The translations under genes were made by a program, and so were the position numbers. Positions 26,185 through 34,767 of a stretch of 64,000 bases of DNA are shown one piece after another. The DNA is taken from the NCBI RefSeq assembly GCF_022829345.1, contig NZ_JAKSXV010000044.1:1-64000 (forward strand). Direction: 5' to 3'. The stretch is from Methylobacterium sp. J-090 (lineage in GTDB: Bacteria > Pseudomonadota > Alphaproteobacteria > Rhizobiales > Beijerinckiaceae). The stretch's first letter is position 1. Every line of letters begins with the position of its first letter. The notes beneath the pieces were generated by a model that did not search any database, was not told where the DNA came from, and saw only the letters and a program-made list of their open reading frames with translations.

Positions 26185-27938
26185 GCGATGCGTCGGCGAA
26201 ATCCGCGCGTGCCGAGACGATCCTGCTGGTCCTCGGCCTCGCGCTCCTGGCCTGGATGCTCCTGCCCGTCCTGACCGCCAACCATTTCGAGGCGGTCTCG
26301 TACTCCACCGCGAGCCTCAGTCTCTCCGGCTTCGGCGACGCCATCTACGCGCAGAACCCGCGCCAGCCCGCCGTGCCGGAGTTCATCTTCGCCACCCGCA
26401 CCGGCGTGGTGGTGCTCCTGCGTGCCCTGAACGCCCTGACCGGTGCGCCGGACCTGTCCTACCGCGTCCTGGCGGGCTGCGGCGTCCTCGCCATCATCGG
26501 CGCGGGCTGGCACTGCGCCCGGGTGTGGAGCGCCGTGCCGCCGGCACCCTGGACCCTGGCCTGGGCCGTCGTGTTCCTGCCCGGACCGGTGTCGCTGGGC
26601 TACAGCTTCAACGACAACGTCGTCGCCACCGCCTTCGCGTCCCTCGGCGTCGCGGTGCTGGCCCGCGCCGCCCGACCGGACATGGCGCCGGCCGATCGGT
26701 TGGGCGCGGCACGACATCTCGCCGCCGGCCTGCTGTTCGGCCTCGCCGTCACCGTGCGCATCGATACGCTGCTCCTGGCGCCGGCCCTCGCGATCCTGGC
26801 CTGGCTCGATCGGCGGACGGCCGCCGGCACCGCGAAGGCCCTCGCCCTGCAGGGCCTCGGCTTCCTCGCCGTCTGCCTCGCGACGCGGTGGCTCACGGGG
26901 TTCGACCTCGTGACCAGCCTCGGCATCTCGTCCGCCTTCGGCGTGACGAACATGATCTTCCACGGCCCGGTATCCTATCGCTTCGCCGTCTACGTCGCCG
27001 CCGTCGGTGTGCCGGCGACCCTGCTGCTCGGCCTCGCCTACGCCGAGGCCCGGGGTGATCCGCGGCAGCGCGCCATGGCGCTCGCCTGCGTGGCCGCGAT
27101 CCTGATCCTGGCGGCGGGGTTCGCCGGCGCCGTGGTGCCGCGCTACCTCTATTCCCTCGCCTCCGTCGTCCTGGTGCCCGTGGTCGCCCATGGCCTCGGC
27201 GTCCTGGGGCGCGCCCGTCCGTCCCTGCGCTGGCCCGTGGCGGTCGTCCTCGTCGGTGTGCTGTTCGCACCACCCGTGATCGCCATGATCGACGGACCGC
27301 GCCCGCTCCTCGGCCTCGCGGCCCTGCCGCAGCAGGCCCGCCTGTGGCAGCGCTCCGTCGAAGCCTCGCGCACGCGGTACGTCGCGCAGGTCGAGGCGGC
27401 GGAGGCGAGGCCCGGAACGACGACGTTCCTCACGGCCCACTTCAACGAGGAGTATCTCCTCAAGTACATCCTGCGGGCGCGTGGTTACGCCGAGACATCA
27501 CCCGATGGCACGGCCTGCGATGCCGTGGCGATCTATCGCCGGGGAGACCGCGCGATTCCGATCATCCCCGTCGACAAGACCTACCAGCGCGTGGAAGGCT
27601 CCCGCGACCTCATCTGGGCGATCTCCGTCCTGGAGGCGGCGCGCTGCCCCCTGACCGCGGTGCCGAAGACCACCCTCACGGGCTTCGATCTCCTCGGCCC
27701 CGAACTGCGCAGCTTCGATCCGGTCCAGACCGCCCTGCGCACCGCCTATCCGAACCCCGTGGCGAAGGAGACCATCATCCCGGTCGCCCTCTCGGCGGAC
27801 GCGGTGGCGGAGCGACGGGCCCTCGCCTGCACCATCGCCACGGACGCGCTCGGCGGCTGCGACGCGGAGCGGGTCCACCGGCGCTACCAGGCCTACCTCG
27901 CGGGCTACGCGGCACACCGCGCCCGCCCCGCTCCCTGA
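26181..27938 (+). CDS. Polytopic membrane protein, GT-C-like (PMT/ArnT-type architecture), unknown substrate
   Basis: This 585-residue protein starts at GTG 26181 (GTGA overlap). It has about ten hydrophobic helices in residues 10–390, with a loop after helix 1 and a charged DxxxR region (VRIDTLLLAP), followed by a soluble C-terminal domain of about 190 residues (TTFLTAHFNEEYLLKYIL, IIPVDKTYQRVEGSRD). This organisation is that of polyprenyl-phosphate-sugar-dependent GT-C transferases, but no family signature is certain. Its position between a DPM-type glycosyltransferase and a flippase-like gene supports a role at the inner membrane in transferring a lipid-linked sugar to an acceptor on the periplasmic side. 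Confidence 0.7.
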   Translation: MSDASAKSARAETILLVLGLALLAWMLLPVLTANHFEAVSYSTASLSLSGFGDAIYAQNPRQPAVPEFIFATRTGVVVLLRALNALTGAPDLSYRVLAGCGVLAIIGAGWHCARVWSAVPPAPWTLAWAVVFLPGPVSLGYSFNDNVVATAFASLGVAVLARAARPDMAPADRLGAARHLAAGLLFGLAVTVRIDTLLLAPALAILAWLDRRTAAGTAKALALQGLGFLAVCLATRWLTGFDLVTSLGISSAFGVTNMIFHGPVSYRFAVYVAAVGVPATLLLGLAYAEARGDPRQRAMALACVAAILILAAGFAGAVVPRYLYSLASVVLVPVVAHGLGVLGRARPSLRWPVAVVLVGVLFAPPVIAMIDGPRPLLGLAALPQQARLWQRSVEASRTRYVAQVEAAEARPGTTTFLTAHFNEEYLLKYILRARGYAETSPDGTACDAVAIYRRGDRAIPIIPVDKTYQRVEGSRDLIWAISVLEAARCPLTAVPKTTLTGFDLLGPELRSFDPVQTALRTAYPNPVAKETIIPVALSADAVAERRALACTIATDALGGCDAERVHRRYQAYLAGYAAHRARPAP

Positions 27939-27947
27939 GGCGGGGCG

Positions 27948-29879
27948 ATGGATCTCGATTTCGCCGGTCCCCTCGCCCTGGCCATCGTCGCCCTCACGGT
28001 GGGGCACGCGGTCCGGGTCCTGCGCTGGAGCCTGCTCCTGCCCGATCGGGCGCGGGCCTCGCGCTTCGATCTCCTCCTCGGCCTCGCCGTCGGCTACGCC
28101 GCCAACGCCCTGCTGCCGTTTCGCATCGGTGAGGGCCTGCGGGCCGTGATGGTCACCCTCCGGTGCGGCGAGGGCCGCAAGGACCAGGCGTTCGCCAGCA
28201 TCGTCGCCAGCATCCTCGTCGAGCGGATGACCGACCTGCCCGTGGCCGCCGCGATCCTCCTCGTGGCCGGCGCCGGCCCGACGCTTCCCCTCGTGATGGT
28301 GCTCGCCTGCACTGGCCTCGCGGGGTTCGGCCTCGTCCTGCACCGGTCGGCCGGGGCGCGCCGCGTCGTGTGGCAGGCGACCCTGCCGCTGAATCACGCC
28401 CTGCGCCTCGCCCTGGCCCACTGCGCCTGGGAATTCGGGCACGCCGTCTCCCGCCGCATCTTCTTCCGGCCGCGCTATCTCGCCGCCACGCTGCTCATGT
28501 GGGCGATCTACCTCGTGGCCTACGGAGCCCTCGCCCTCGCCACCCGTGAGAGCGCCGCCGACACGGTCGTCCTGTTCCTGGGCAGCCCCCTGACACCCCT
28601 GCTGGCCCGGGTGGCCGAGGGCTCGGCGAAGGGGCCGGACCTCGGCCAAATGGGCATGATCGCCGCCTTCGCCCTCGTCCCCGTGGTGGCGATCCTCGTC
28701 GTCGGCGCCGACGCCCTGCGCCAGGGCCTGACCACCGGCGCGCGGGCCGTGGAGGCCCGCCTGGAGCGGTCGCGGCCGCCGGAGCGGGCGGCGCGCTATC
28801 GCCTGCGGGCGCCGCGCGAGCGCTACCGCGAGCAGGGCGCCTACGACGCCTTCCTCGACGACCTGTTCTCCGGGCGCGGCACCCTCGCGACGCGCTTCAG
28901 CCTGACCCTGTCCGACACGGCGGTGGTCCACCGCTTCTTCAACGGCGGGTCCGACGCCGTCACCGGGCTGATCGAGCAGGACGGCCACCTGCGCATCGTC
29001 AAGTACGCCGTCGGCGCGGCCGCCGACAAACTTCGCGAACAGGTGGCCTGGCTCGACCGCGCCCGCGCGGCGGGCCTCAGCGTCACCGATTGCACCGGCC
29101 CCGAGACCCGGGCCGACGGCCTGCGCTACGAGATGCCCCTGGTGGTGCCGGCCAACGAATTCTACGACCTCATCCACACCGGCGAAGCGGGCGTCTCCAC
29201 GGCCCTGCTCCGCGCCCTCATCGACCGCGTCGAGGCCCACCATCGGGCGAGCCTTAAGCCGGCCGGGGAGAGCGACATCCATGCCTACCTCGGCGCTAAG
29301 GCGGTGGCGAACCACGCCATCCTGGTGGATTTCCTGCGCGCCCGCGTGGGTGCCGCCTTCCACCTCAACGGCGCGGCGGCCGCCCTGTCCGACCTCGATT
29401 CCCTGGCCGATCCGGCGTGGCTGCGCGCCCAGATCGCCCGCCTGGACAGCGCCGACGTCCATGGCGACCTCACCATCGACAACGTCATCGCCACGCCGAC
29501 GCGACCCCAGGGCTACTACCTCATCGATCCGAACCCCGAGAACCTGTTCAACACGCCCCTCATCGATTGGGCGAAGCTGATGCAGTCGCTTCACCTCGGC
29601 TACGAGACCCTCAACCGGCTGCTGCCGCGCGCCGAGACCGCCGGTCTCGTCGTCCCGCTGATCCGCTCCCAGCGCTACGCCGAGCTGCACGGGGTGCTGG
29701 AGGCGGAGATCGTGGCGCGCTTCGGCCCCGACGGACTGCGCGAGGTCTACTTCCACGAGATCGTGCACTACCTGCGCCTGACGCCCTACAAGATCCGCCA
29801 GAATCCGCACAAAGGCCTCGTCTTCGCCGGTGCGACGCTCCTGCTCCTGCGGCGCTACCGGGCGCGGTACGCCGTATGA
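27948..29879 (+). CDS. Fusion of UPF0104/LPG-synthase-type flippase domain with a phosphotransferase-like kinase domain
   Basis: This 643-residue protein has an N-terminal membrane domain (about 1–260) whose GLAVGYAANALLPFRIGEGLRAVM is the typical motif of the AglD/UPF0104/MprF-transmembrane family. The C-terminal soluble part (about 280–643) resembles an aminoglycoside/choline-kinase fold. The catalytic loop reads VHGDLTIDNVI (Asp and Asn of the Brenner motif), followed by YYLIDPNPENLF in the place of the Mg-binding DFG-like Asp, and an early Lys-containing LRIVKYAVG strand. I infer a membrane-tethered small-molecule kinase coupled to lipid translocation. It lies nine bases after the GT-C-like gene and overlaps the HAD gene by four. 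Confidence 0.8.
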   Translation: MDLDFAGPLALAIVALTVGHAVRVLRWSLLLPDRARASRFDLLLGLAVGYAANALLPFRIGEGLRAVMVTLRCGEGRKDQAFASIVASILVERMTDLPVAAAILLVAGAGPTLPLVMVLACTGLAGFGLVLHRSAGARRVVWQATLPLNHALRLALAHCAWEFGHAVSRRIFFRPRYLAATLLMWAIYLVAYGALALATRESAADTVVLFLGSPLTPLLARVAEGSAKGPDLGQMGMIAAFALVPVVAILVVGADALRQGLTTGARAVEARLERSRPPERAARYRLRAPRERYREQGAYDAFLDDLFSGRGTLATRFSLTLSDTAVVHRFFNGGSDAVTGLIEQDGHLRIVKYAVGAAADKLREQVAWLDRARAAGLSVTDCTGPETRADGLRYEMPLVVPANEFYDLIHTGEAGVSTALLRALIDRVEAHHRASLKPAGESDIHAYLGAKAVANHAILVDFLRARVGAAFHLNGAAAALSDLDSLADPAWLRAQIARLDSADVHGDLTIDNVIATPTRPQGYYLIDPNPENLFNTPLIDWAKLMQSLHLGYETLNRLLPRAETAGLVVPLIRSQRYAELHGVLEAEIVARFGPDGLREVYFHEIVHYLRLTPYKIRQNPHKGLVFAGATLLLLRRYRARYAV

Positions 29880-30469
29880 GCCCTCCCCGCATCGCCGCCC
29901 TCCTCGTCGATCTCGACGGGACGCTCGCCGACACCGAGGCCTTGAACGCGGAAGCCTACGCGGCGGCCCTGGCCGAGACCGGCCGGATCGTCGCGCCCGA
30001 ACACCTGCGCACCCTCGCCCATGGCCGGAGCTGGCGCGACTTCCTGCCCGCCCTCGTGGGGCCGGAGGGCGATGCCGCGGCCATCGCCGCCCGCAAGCGC
30101 ACCCTTTACGGCGCGCGGGTGGGGCAAGCGGCCGTGAACGAACCCCTGGTGGCCCTGCTGCGGCGCCACCACGGGGGCTGCCGAACGGGGCTCGTGACCA
30201 CCGCCGCGCGGGATTCGACCCTGCGCTACCTCGCCCGTCCCGATCTCACCGGCCTGTTCGACTGCGTCGTCACCGGCGACGACGTGGCGCGCCACAAGCC
30301 GGACCCGGAGGCTTACCAGCGCGCGGCCACGCTGCTCGGGGTCGCGCCGGAATCGTGCCTGGTGTTCGAGGATTCTCCGGCCGGGCTCACGGCGGCCCGG
30401 CGCTTCGGCGCCCGGGTGATCCGGGTCGTCCACCCGGCCCGGACGGCGGTTCAGGCCGTGGCGCCGTAG
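29876..30469 (+). CDS. HAD-superfamily phosphatase (beta-phosphoglucomutase/Gph-like)
   Basis: This 197-residue protein has HAD motif I VDLDGTLADTE (residues about 10–20), motif II TTAARDST (VTTAA), motif III Lys in ARHKPDPEAY and motif IV VFEDSPAGLTAARR, with a helical cap after motif I. It should dephosphorylate a small sugar or alcohol phosphate in the cytosol. The ATG at 29876 overlaps the preceding stop, so it is translationally coupled to the flippase–kinase gene. Its 3' end overlaps the convergent COQ10 gene by 19 bases. Together with the kinase and nucleotidyltransferase it suggests head-group activation. Confidence 0.88.
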   Translation: MSPPRIAALLVDLDGTLADTEALNAEAYAAALAETGRIVAPEHLRTLAHGRSWRDFLPALVGPEGDAAAIAARKRTLYGARVGQAAVNEPLVALLRRHHGGCRTGLVTTAARDSTLRYLARPDLTGLFDCVVTGDDVARHKPDPEAYQRAATLLGVAPESCLVFEDSPAGLTAARRFGARVIRVVHPARTAVQAVAP

Positions 30470-30909
30470 ACCCTGTCGGCCCGCGCCTCGAAGGCGTCGG
30501 TGAACTTGCGGAACGCCCGGTCGAACATCGTCCCCATGAGGAGGCCGAGGGTCCGGCTCTTGAACTCGTAGGTGATGAAGAAATCGACGTTGCAGCCGGT
30601 CCCGTCCGCCTCCTTGAACAGCCAGCGGTTCTCGAGGTGGCGGAACGGGCCGTCGATGTACTCGGCGACGATCTTCAGGTTCGCCGGGTCGAGGGTCACC
30701 CGCGTGGTGAAACGCTCGCGGATCGCCTTGTAGCCGACGCCCATCTCGGCGACGAGGATTTCGGTCCCGCCCTCCCCCGGCTGCCGGCGCAGGACGCGCA
30801 GGGACTCGCAGAGCGGCAGGAACTCGGGGTAGCGCTCCACGTCGGCGACGAGGTCGTACATCGCGCGCGGGCTGTGCCGCACGAGGCGGTCGATACGGAA
30901 GGACGGCAT
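30451..30909 (-). CDS. COQ10/RatA-type START-like ubiquinone-binding protein
   Basis: This 152-residue protein starts MPSFRIDRLVRHSPRAMYDLVADVERYP, the conserved opening of the polyketide-cyclase/COQ10 family, followed by FLPLC, ERFTTRV and GPFRHLENRWLF. Alphaproteobacterial members sit next to lipA and are thought to bind coenzyme Q for respiration. Bacterial members are also annotated as RatA toxins; the lipA neighbourhood favours the COQ10 role. The start is 57 bases downstream of the lipA stop on the same strand. The 3' end overlaps the HAD gene. Confidence 0.9.
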   Translation of the reverse strand: MPSFRIDRLVRHSPRAMYDLVADVERYPEFLPLCESLRVLRRQPGEGGTEILVAEMGVGYKAIRERFTTRVTLDPANLKIVAEYIDGPFRHLENRWLFKEADGTGCNVDFFITYEFKSRTLGLLMGTMFDRAFRKFTDAFEARADRVYGATA

Positions 30910-30965
30910 GCGGGGCTTCTACAGCATCGCTCCCGAGGGTGGGAACCGGTTTTCCGGCCGATGCG

Positions 30966-31940
30966 TCAAGCGTTCACCGCCTCCGGCGCCAGACGGGCGA
31001 GCCGCGCCGCCTTCAAGCGCGCGAAATCCTCGCCGGCATGGTGCGACGAGCGGGTCAGGGGGGTGGCCGAGACGAGGAGGAAGCCCTTGGAATAGGCCGT
31101 GGTCTCCAGGCCCTTGAACTCGTCGGGCGGCACGAAGCGCACCACCTCGTGATGCTTCTTCGTCGGCTGGAGGTACTGGCCGATGGTGAGGAAATCGACG
31201 TCGGCCGAGCGCAGGTCGTCCATGAGCTGGACCACCTCGTTCCGCTCCTCGCCGAGGCCCACCATGATGCCGGACTTGGTGAAGATCGTCGGATCGAGTT
31301 CCTTCACCCGCTGCAGCAGGCGCACGGAGTGGAAGTAGCGCGCGCCCGGGCGGACGGTGAGGTAGTTGCCCGGCACCGTCTCCATGTTGTGGTTGAACAC
31401 GTCGGGGCGGGCCGCGACCACCACCTCCAGGGCGCCGTCCTTGCGCAGGAAATCCGGCGTCAGGATCTCGATGGTGGTGGCGGGGCTCATCCGGCGGATC
31501 GCCCGGATGGTGCGGGCGAAATGCTCGGCGCCCCCGTCGGCGAGGTCGTCCCGGTCCACCGAGGTGACGACGACGTGGTGCAGGCCGAGCTTCGCCACGG
31601 AATCCGCGAGCTTCTCGGGCTCGTCGGCATCCAAGCCCTTCGGCAGACCCGTGCGGACGTTGCAGAACGAGCACGCCCGCGTGCAGGTGTCCCCCATGAT
31701 CATGAAGGTGGCGTGGCGCTTCTCCCAGCACTCGCCGATGTTCGGACAGCCCGCCTCCTCGCACACGGTGACGAGGCCGTGCTCGTGCACGATCCGGCTG
31801 GTCTCGGCCCAGCCCGGGGAGCCCGGCGCCCTGACGCGAATCCAGTCGGGCTTGCGCTGGATCGGCTTGTCCGGCCGGTGCGCCTTCTCCGGGTGCCGGG
31901 GGCGCTGGTCGTTGCGCAGGAGATCGAGGACGACGGCCAT
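30966..31940 (-). CDS. lipA: Lipoyl synthase
   Basis: This 324-residue radical-SAM enzyme inserts two sulfurs into octanoyl-lysine of lipoyl domains. It has the auxiliary-cluster motif [12 protein letters not shown] (about 65–76), the radical-SAM CTRACSFC motif (about 92–99), [17 protein letters not shown] and the C-terminal RSSHHAGE, whose RSS motif is typical. The ATG at 31940 is preferred over an upstream frame extension to 31979, which lacks homology. Its clients, the E2 and E1-beta lipoyl domains, are encoded nearby on the same strand. Spacing to lpd is interrupted by a plus-strand gene. Confidence 0.96.
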   Translation of the reverse strand: MAVVLDLLRNDQRPRHPEKAHRPDKPIQRKPDWIRVRAPGSPGWAETSRIVHEHGLVTVCEEAGCPNIGECWEKRHATFMIMGDTCTRACSFCNVRTGLPKGLDADEPEKLADSVAKLGLHHVVVTSVDRDDLADGGAEHFARTIRAIRRMSPATTIEILTPDFLRKDGALEVVVAARPDVFNHNMETVPGNYLTVRPGARYFHSVRLLQRVKELDPTIFTKSGIMVGLGEERNEVVQLMDDLRSADVDFLTIGQYLQPTKKHHEVVRFVPPDEFKGLETTAYSKGFLLVSATPLTRSSHHAGEDFARLKAARLARLAPEAVNA

Positions 31941-32183
31941 CTCACACCAACAGGGTGCGCCCGCGACGGCGGGTGCCACGGGCCAGACTTAAGGGGTCGC
32001 CGGTGCGATCGCAAACCGAGGGCGGCGGCTTCGCAAACGCCCGGGCCGATCTGTCAGTCGCGCATCGCTGCACAATCCCTATGCAGATCGCCGTCAAACG
32101 GGGGAACCGACCCGGGACAATCCCGTTACAAACCGCGTTTCCGCGGCGATGAGCGCCGCGAGCTGCCCGAGAAGGTTAACCCC

Positions 32184-32624
32184 ATGGCCCTGAAGACCAT
32201 TTTCGCCGCTGCCCTCGTGGCGGCGCTGCCTTCGCTCGCCTTCGCCCAGGAGACCGTGAAGCCGGCCGCCCCCGCCGCGACCACGGGCGGCATGACCATG
32301 GCCGACAAGGCCACCGTGAAGGTGACCTACGTGACGGCGCAGCCCGCCGACGTGATGTCGTCCAAGCTCATCGGCCTCAACGTCTACAACAACGCCAACG
32401 AGTCCGTCGGCGAGATCGAGGATCTGGTGATCGTCGACGGCAAGACCGTGAGCGCCGTGATCCTCGGCGTCGGCGGCTTCCTCGGCATGGGCGAGCGCTA
32501 CGTCTCGGTCAGCCCGTCGAGCATCACCCTGGCGAAGAAGGACAACACGCTGCGCGCCTTGATCGACACCGACAAGGATACGCTCAAGTCCGCCCCGGCC
32601 TTCCAGTACTCCAAGAAGAAGTAA
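32184..32624 (+). CDS. Secreted PRC-barrel domain protein
   Basis: This 146-residue protein starts at ATG 32184 with GAGAAGG upstream. It has a clear signal peptide (MALKTIFAAALVAALPSLAFA) and a mature part with one PRC-barrel: KLIGLNVYNNANESVGEIED, then VVDGK-type turn, AVILGVGGFLGMGERYV and VSPSSITLAKK. Such exported PRC-barrel proteins are abundant in Methylobacterium and relatives and have no firm function; envelope or stress roles are proposed. It is the only plus-strand gene in this stretch and ends at a strong hairpin terminator. Confidence 0.9.
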   Translation: MALKTIFAAALVAALPSLAFAQETVKPAAPAATTGGMTMADKATVKVTYVTAQPADVMSSKLIGLNVYNNANESVGEIEDLVIVDGKTVSAVILGVGGFLGMGERYVSVSPSSITLAKKDNTLRALIDTDKDTLKSAPAFQYSKKK

Positions 32625-32673
32625 GGCGTATCGCCGATACGGCGCGCCCCGCGCGCCTTGGATTTCGTCCGAT

Positions 32674-32707
32674 GAAGGCCGCCCAGGCGTGAGCTTGGGC
32701 GGCCTTC
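32674..32707. terminator. Strong bidirectional hairpin terminator
   Basis: A perfect 12-bp stem (GAAGGCCGCCCA, 32674–32685; TGGGCGGCCTTC, 32696–32707) with a 10-base loop lies between the convergent PRC-barrel and lpd genes. It has only short T/A tails, so efficiency is uncertain, but its position serves both strands. Confidence 0.75.
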
Positions 32708-32719
32708 GCCCGTCTCTGA

Positions 32720-34159
32720 TCAGGAGTGGATGACCTTGCCGTAGGCGTCGAGCACGCTCTCGTGCATCATCTCGCTCAAGGTCGGATGCGGGAAGACCGT
32801 GTGCATGAGGTCTTCCTCCGTGGTCTCGAGGTTCATCGCCACGACGTAGCCCTGGATCAGTTCGGTGACTTCCGCACCGACCATGTGGGCGCCGAGGAGT
32901 TGCCCGGTCTTGGCGTCGAAGATCGTCTTTACGAGGCCGTCCGGCTCGCCGAGCGCGATGGCCTTGCCGTTGCCGGCGAAGGGGAAGCGGCCGACCTTCA
33001 CGGCGAACCCGAGCTCCTTGGCCTTGGCCTCCGTGAGGCCGACGCTCGCGATCTGCGGCTGGCAGTAGGTGCAGCCGGGGATCTTGGCCTTGTCCATGGC
33101 GTGGGTGGGCAGTCCCTTGATGGTCTCGACGCACAGCACGCCCTCGTGCTCGGCCTTGTGGGCGAGCATCGGCGGCCCGGCGACGTCGCCGATGGCGTAG
33201 ACGCCCGGCACGTTGGTCCGGCCCAACCCGTCCGTGACGACGAGGCCGCGCTCGAGGGTGACGCCGACCGTGTCGAGGCCGAGCCCCTCAATGTTCCCGA
33301 CGACGCCCACCGCCGAGATCAGCTTCTCCGCCGTGAGTTTCTGGCTCTTGCCGTCGCCGGTCTCGATGGTGGCGGTGACGGACTCGGCCGATTTCTCGAC
33401 CTTCGTCACCTTGGCGCCGGTGAGAATCGTGATGCCCTGCTTCTCGAAGCGCTTGCGGGCGAGGCCAGCGATCTCGGCATCCTCGACGGGCAGGATCTGC
33501 GGCAGCAGCTCGATCACCGTCACCTCGGCGCCCATGGTGCGGTAGAACGAGGCGAACTCGATGCCGATGGCGCCGGAGCCCATGACGAGGAGCGATTTGG
33601 GCATCGTCTCCGGCACCATGGCCTCGTAGTAGGTCCAGATCTGCTTTTTGTCCGGCTCGATGCCCGGGATCGCGCGCGGGCGCGCGCCCGTCGCCACGAT
33701 GATGTGCTTGGCGCTGTAGGAGCCCGCCGCCAGCGCCCCCTTCGGCGCCGGGGCGCGGGTGGTTTCCTTCACCGTCACCGTGCCGGGCTGGTTGCCTTTC
33801 GCTGCCGACTCGATAGTGGCCTCGCCCCAGATCACGTCGACCTTGTTCTTCTTCAGCAGCATGCCGACGCCGCCGTTGAGGCGGGTCGAGACGCCGCGCG
33901 AGCGCTTGACGATGGCGGCCGTATCGAACCCGACCTTCTCGGCCGACAAGCCGTAATCGGAGGCGTGCTGCATGTAGTGGTAGATCTCGGCCGAGCGCAG
34001 GAGAGCCTTCGTTGGGATGCAGCCCCAGTTCAGGCAGATGCCGCCGAGGTGCTCGCGGTCGATCACCGCCGTCTTGAACCCGAGCTGCGCCGCCCGGATC
34101 GCCGCGACGTAGCCGCCGGGGCCCGCGCCGATGACGAGGATGTCGTAGGTGTCGGCCAT
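32720..34159 (-). CDS. lpdA: Dihydrolipoyl dehydrogenase (E3)
   Basis: This 479-residue flavoprotein reoxidises dihydrolipoamide of the 2-oxoacid dehydrogenase complexes with NAD+. It has the FAD motif VIGAGPGGYVAAIRAAQLG (about 6–24), the redox disulfide in GGICLNWGCIPTKALL, the NAD motif VMGSGAIGIEFASFY, GVYAIGDVAG, and the C-terminal catalytic HPTLSEMMHE (His/Glu). Length and motifs are standard. It is the last gene of the minus-strand PDH series before the inserted PRC-barrel gene and follows the DUF559 gene by nine bases, so it is probably co-transcribed with it. Confidence 0.97.
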   Translation of the reverse strand: MADTYDILVIGAGPGGYVAAIRAAQLGFKTAVIDREHLGGICLNWGCIPTKALLRSAEIYHYMQHASDYGLSAEKVGFDTAAIVKRSRGVSTRLNGGVGMLLKKNKVDVIWGEATIESAAKGNQPGTVTVKETTRAPAPKGALAAGSYSAKHIIVATGARPRAIPGIEPDKKQIWTYYEAMVPETMPKSLLVMGSGAIGIEFASFYRTMGAEVTVIELLPQILPVEDAEIAGLARKRFEKQGITILTGAKVTKVEKSAESVTATIETGDGKSQKLTAEKLISAVGVVGNIEGLGLDTVGVTLERGLVVTDGLGRTNVPGVYAIGDVAGPPMLAHKAEHEGVLCVETIKGLPTHAMDKAKIPGCTYCQPQIASVGLTEAKAKELGFAVKVGRFPFAGNGKAIALGEPDGLVKTIFDAKTGQLLGAHMVGAEVTELIQGYVVAMNLETTEEDLMHTVFPHPTLSEMMHESVLDAYGKVIHS

Positions 34160-34168
34160 TGTGCGCTC

Positions 34169-34588
34169 CTACGCCTCGTCTTCGACGAGGGTGTGGGTGG
34201 AGGATAGGGGGATCGTCAGGGCGGCCCGGATCGTATCGAGGACGCCATCGATCTGGTGCATCACGTCGGAGTTGGTGACCCGTAAGATGCGGTAGCCATT
34301 GGCTCGCAGGAATGCGTCGCGCCGTCGGTCGTAGTCGATGTTGCAGTCGAAGCCATGCTGATGGCCATCGACTTCGATGATCAGCCGTTCAGGGAGACAA
34401 CAAAAATCCGTCACGTAAGGGCCAAGAGGAACTTGGCGCCGAAAGTGAGACGCTTCTAGAGGTAGCCGATACTTGAGGTGCCACCAGAGACGTCGTTCTG
34501 CGGTCGTCAGAGATCGACGAAGAACTTTGGCATTCTTCGTCGCCTGTGTCGTGACTGTCTTGATGGATGACGCATTCCAGGACATCAA
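34169..34588 (-). CDS. DUF559 (Vsr-like fold) endonuclease-domain protein
   Basis: This 139-residue protein has the DUF559 pattern: AKVLRRSLTTAERRLWWHLK, HFRRQVPLGPYVTDF, LIIEVDGHQH (Asp, Glu and His of a PD-(D/E)xK/Vsr-like core), DRRRDAFLRANGYRILRVTN, and the tail VLDTIRAAL. The family is widespread in alphaproteobacteria with no proven role; DNA-repair or mobile-element links are inferred from the fold. Here it is inserted between the E2 gene and lpd, nine bases before lpd. A long inverted repeat lies just upstream, suggesting the gene and repeat arrived together. Confidence 0.88.
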   Translation of the reverse strand: MMSWNASSIKTVTTQATKNAKVLRRSLTTAERRLWWHLKYRLPLEASHFRRQVPLGPYVTDFCCLPERLIIEVDGHQHGFDCNIDYDRRRDAFLRANGYRILRVTNSDVMHQIDGVLDTIRAALTIPLSSTHTLVEDEA

Positions 34589-34635
34589 ACGTCCCTAAAG
34601 TCGAATATCCGCGATCGCTGGAGAATCAGGCGCTT

Positions 34636-34743
34636 CCCTCCCCCTTGCGGGGAGGGTCAGGGTGGGGGTGGTGCAGAAGGCACCGACACGGATTCTTCCG
34701 ACACCACCCCCACCTCCGGCTCCTCCCCGCAAGGGGGAGGAGA
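34636..34743. repeat. Long GC-rich inverted repeat (REP/palindrome-type element)
   Basis: The left arm (34636–34673) carries CCCTCCCCCTTGCGGGGAGG followed by a G-rich stretch ending GGTGGTG. The right arm (34702–34743) carries CACCACCCCCACC and then CTCCCCGCAAGGGGGAGGAG. Each arm is itself partly palindromic, and about 28 bases separate them. Similar C/G-rich palindromes are repeated in intergenic DNA of many alphaproteobacteria. It lies between the E2 stop and the DUF559 start. Confidence 0.75.
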
Positions 34744-34767
34744 GGCGCGTGCACCACGCAGGTTCGA

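Noticed and set aside
32175-32183. TTAACC half-site upstream of the PRC-barrel gene as a CtrA site
   Set aside because: Only one half-site is present, and it coincides with the sequence between the ribosome site and the start codon.
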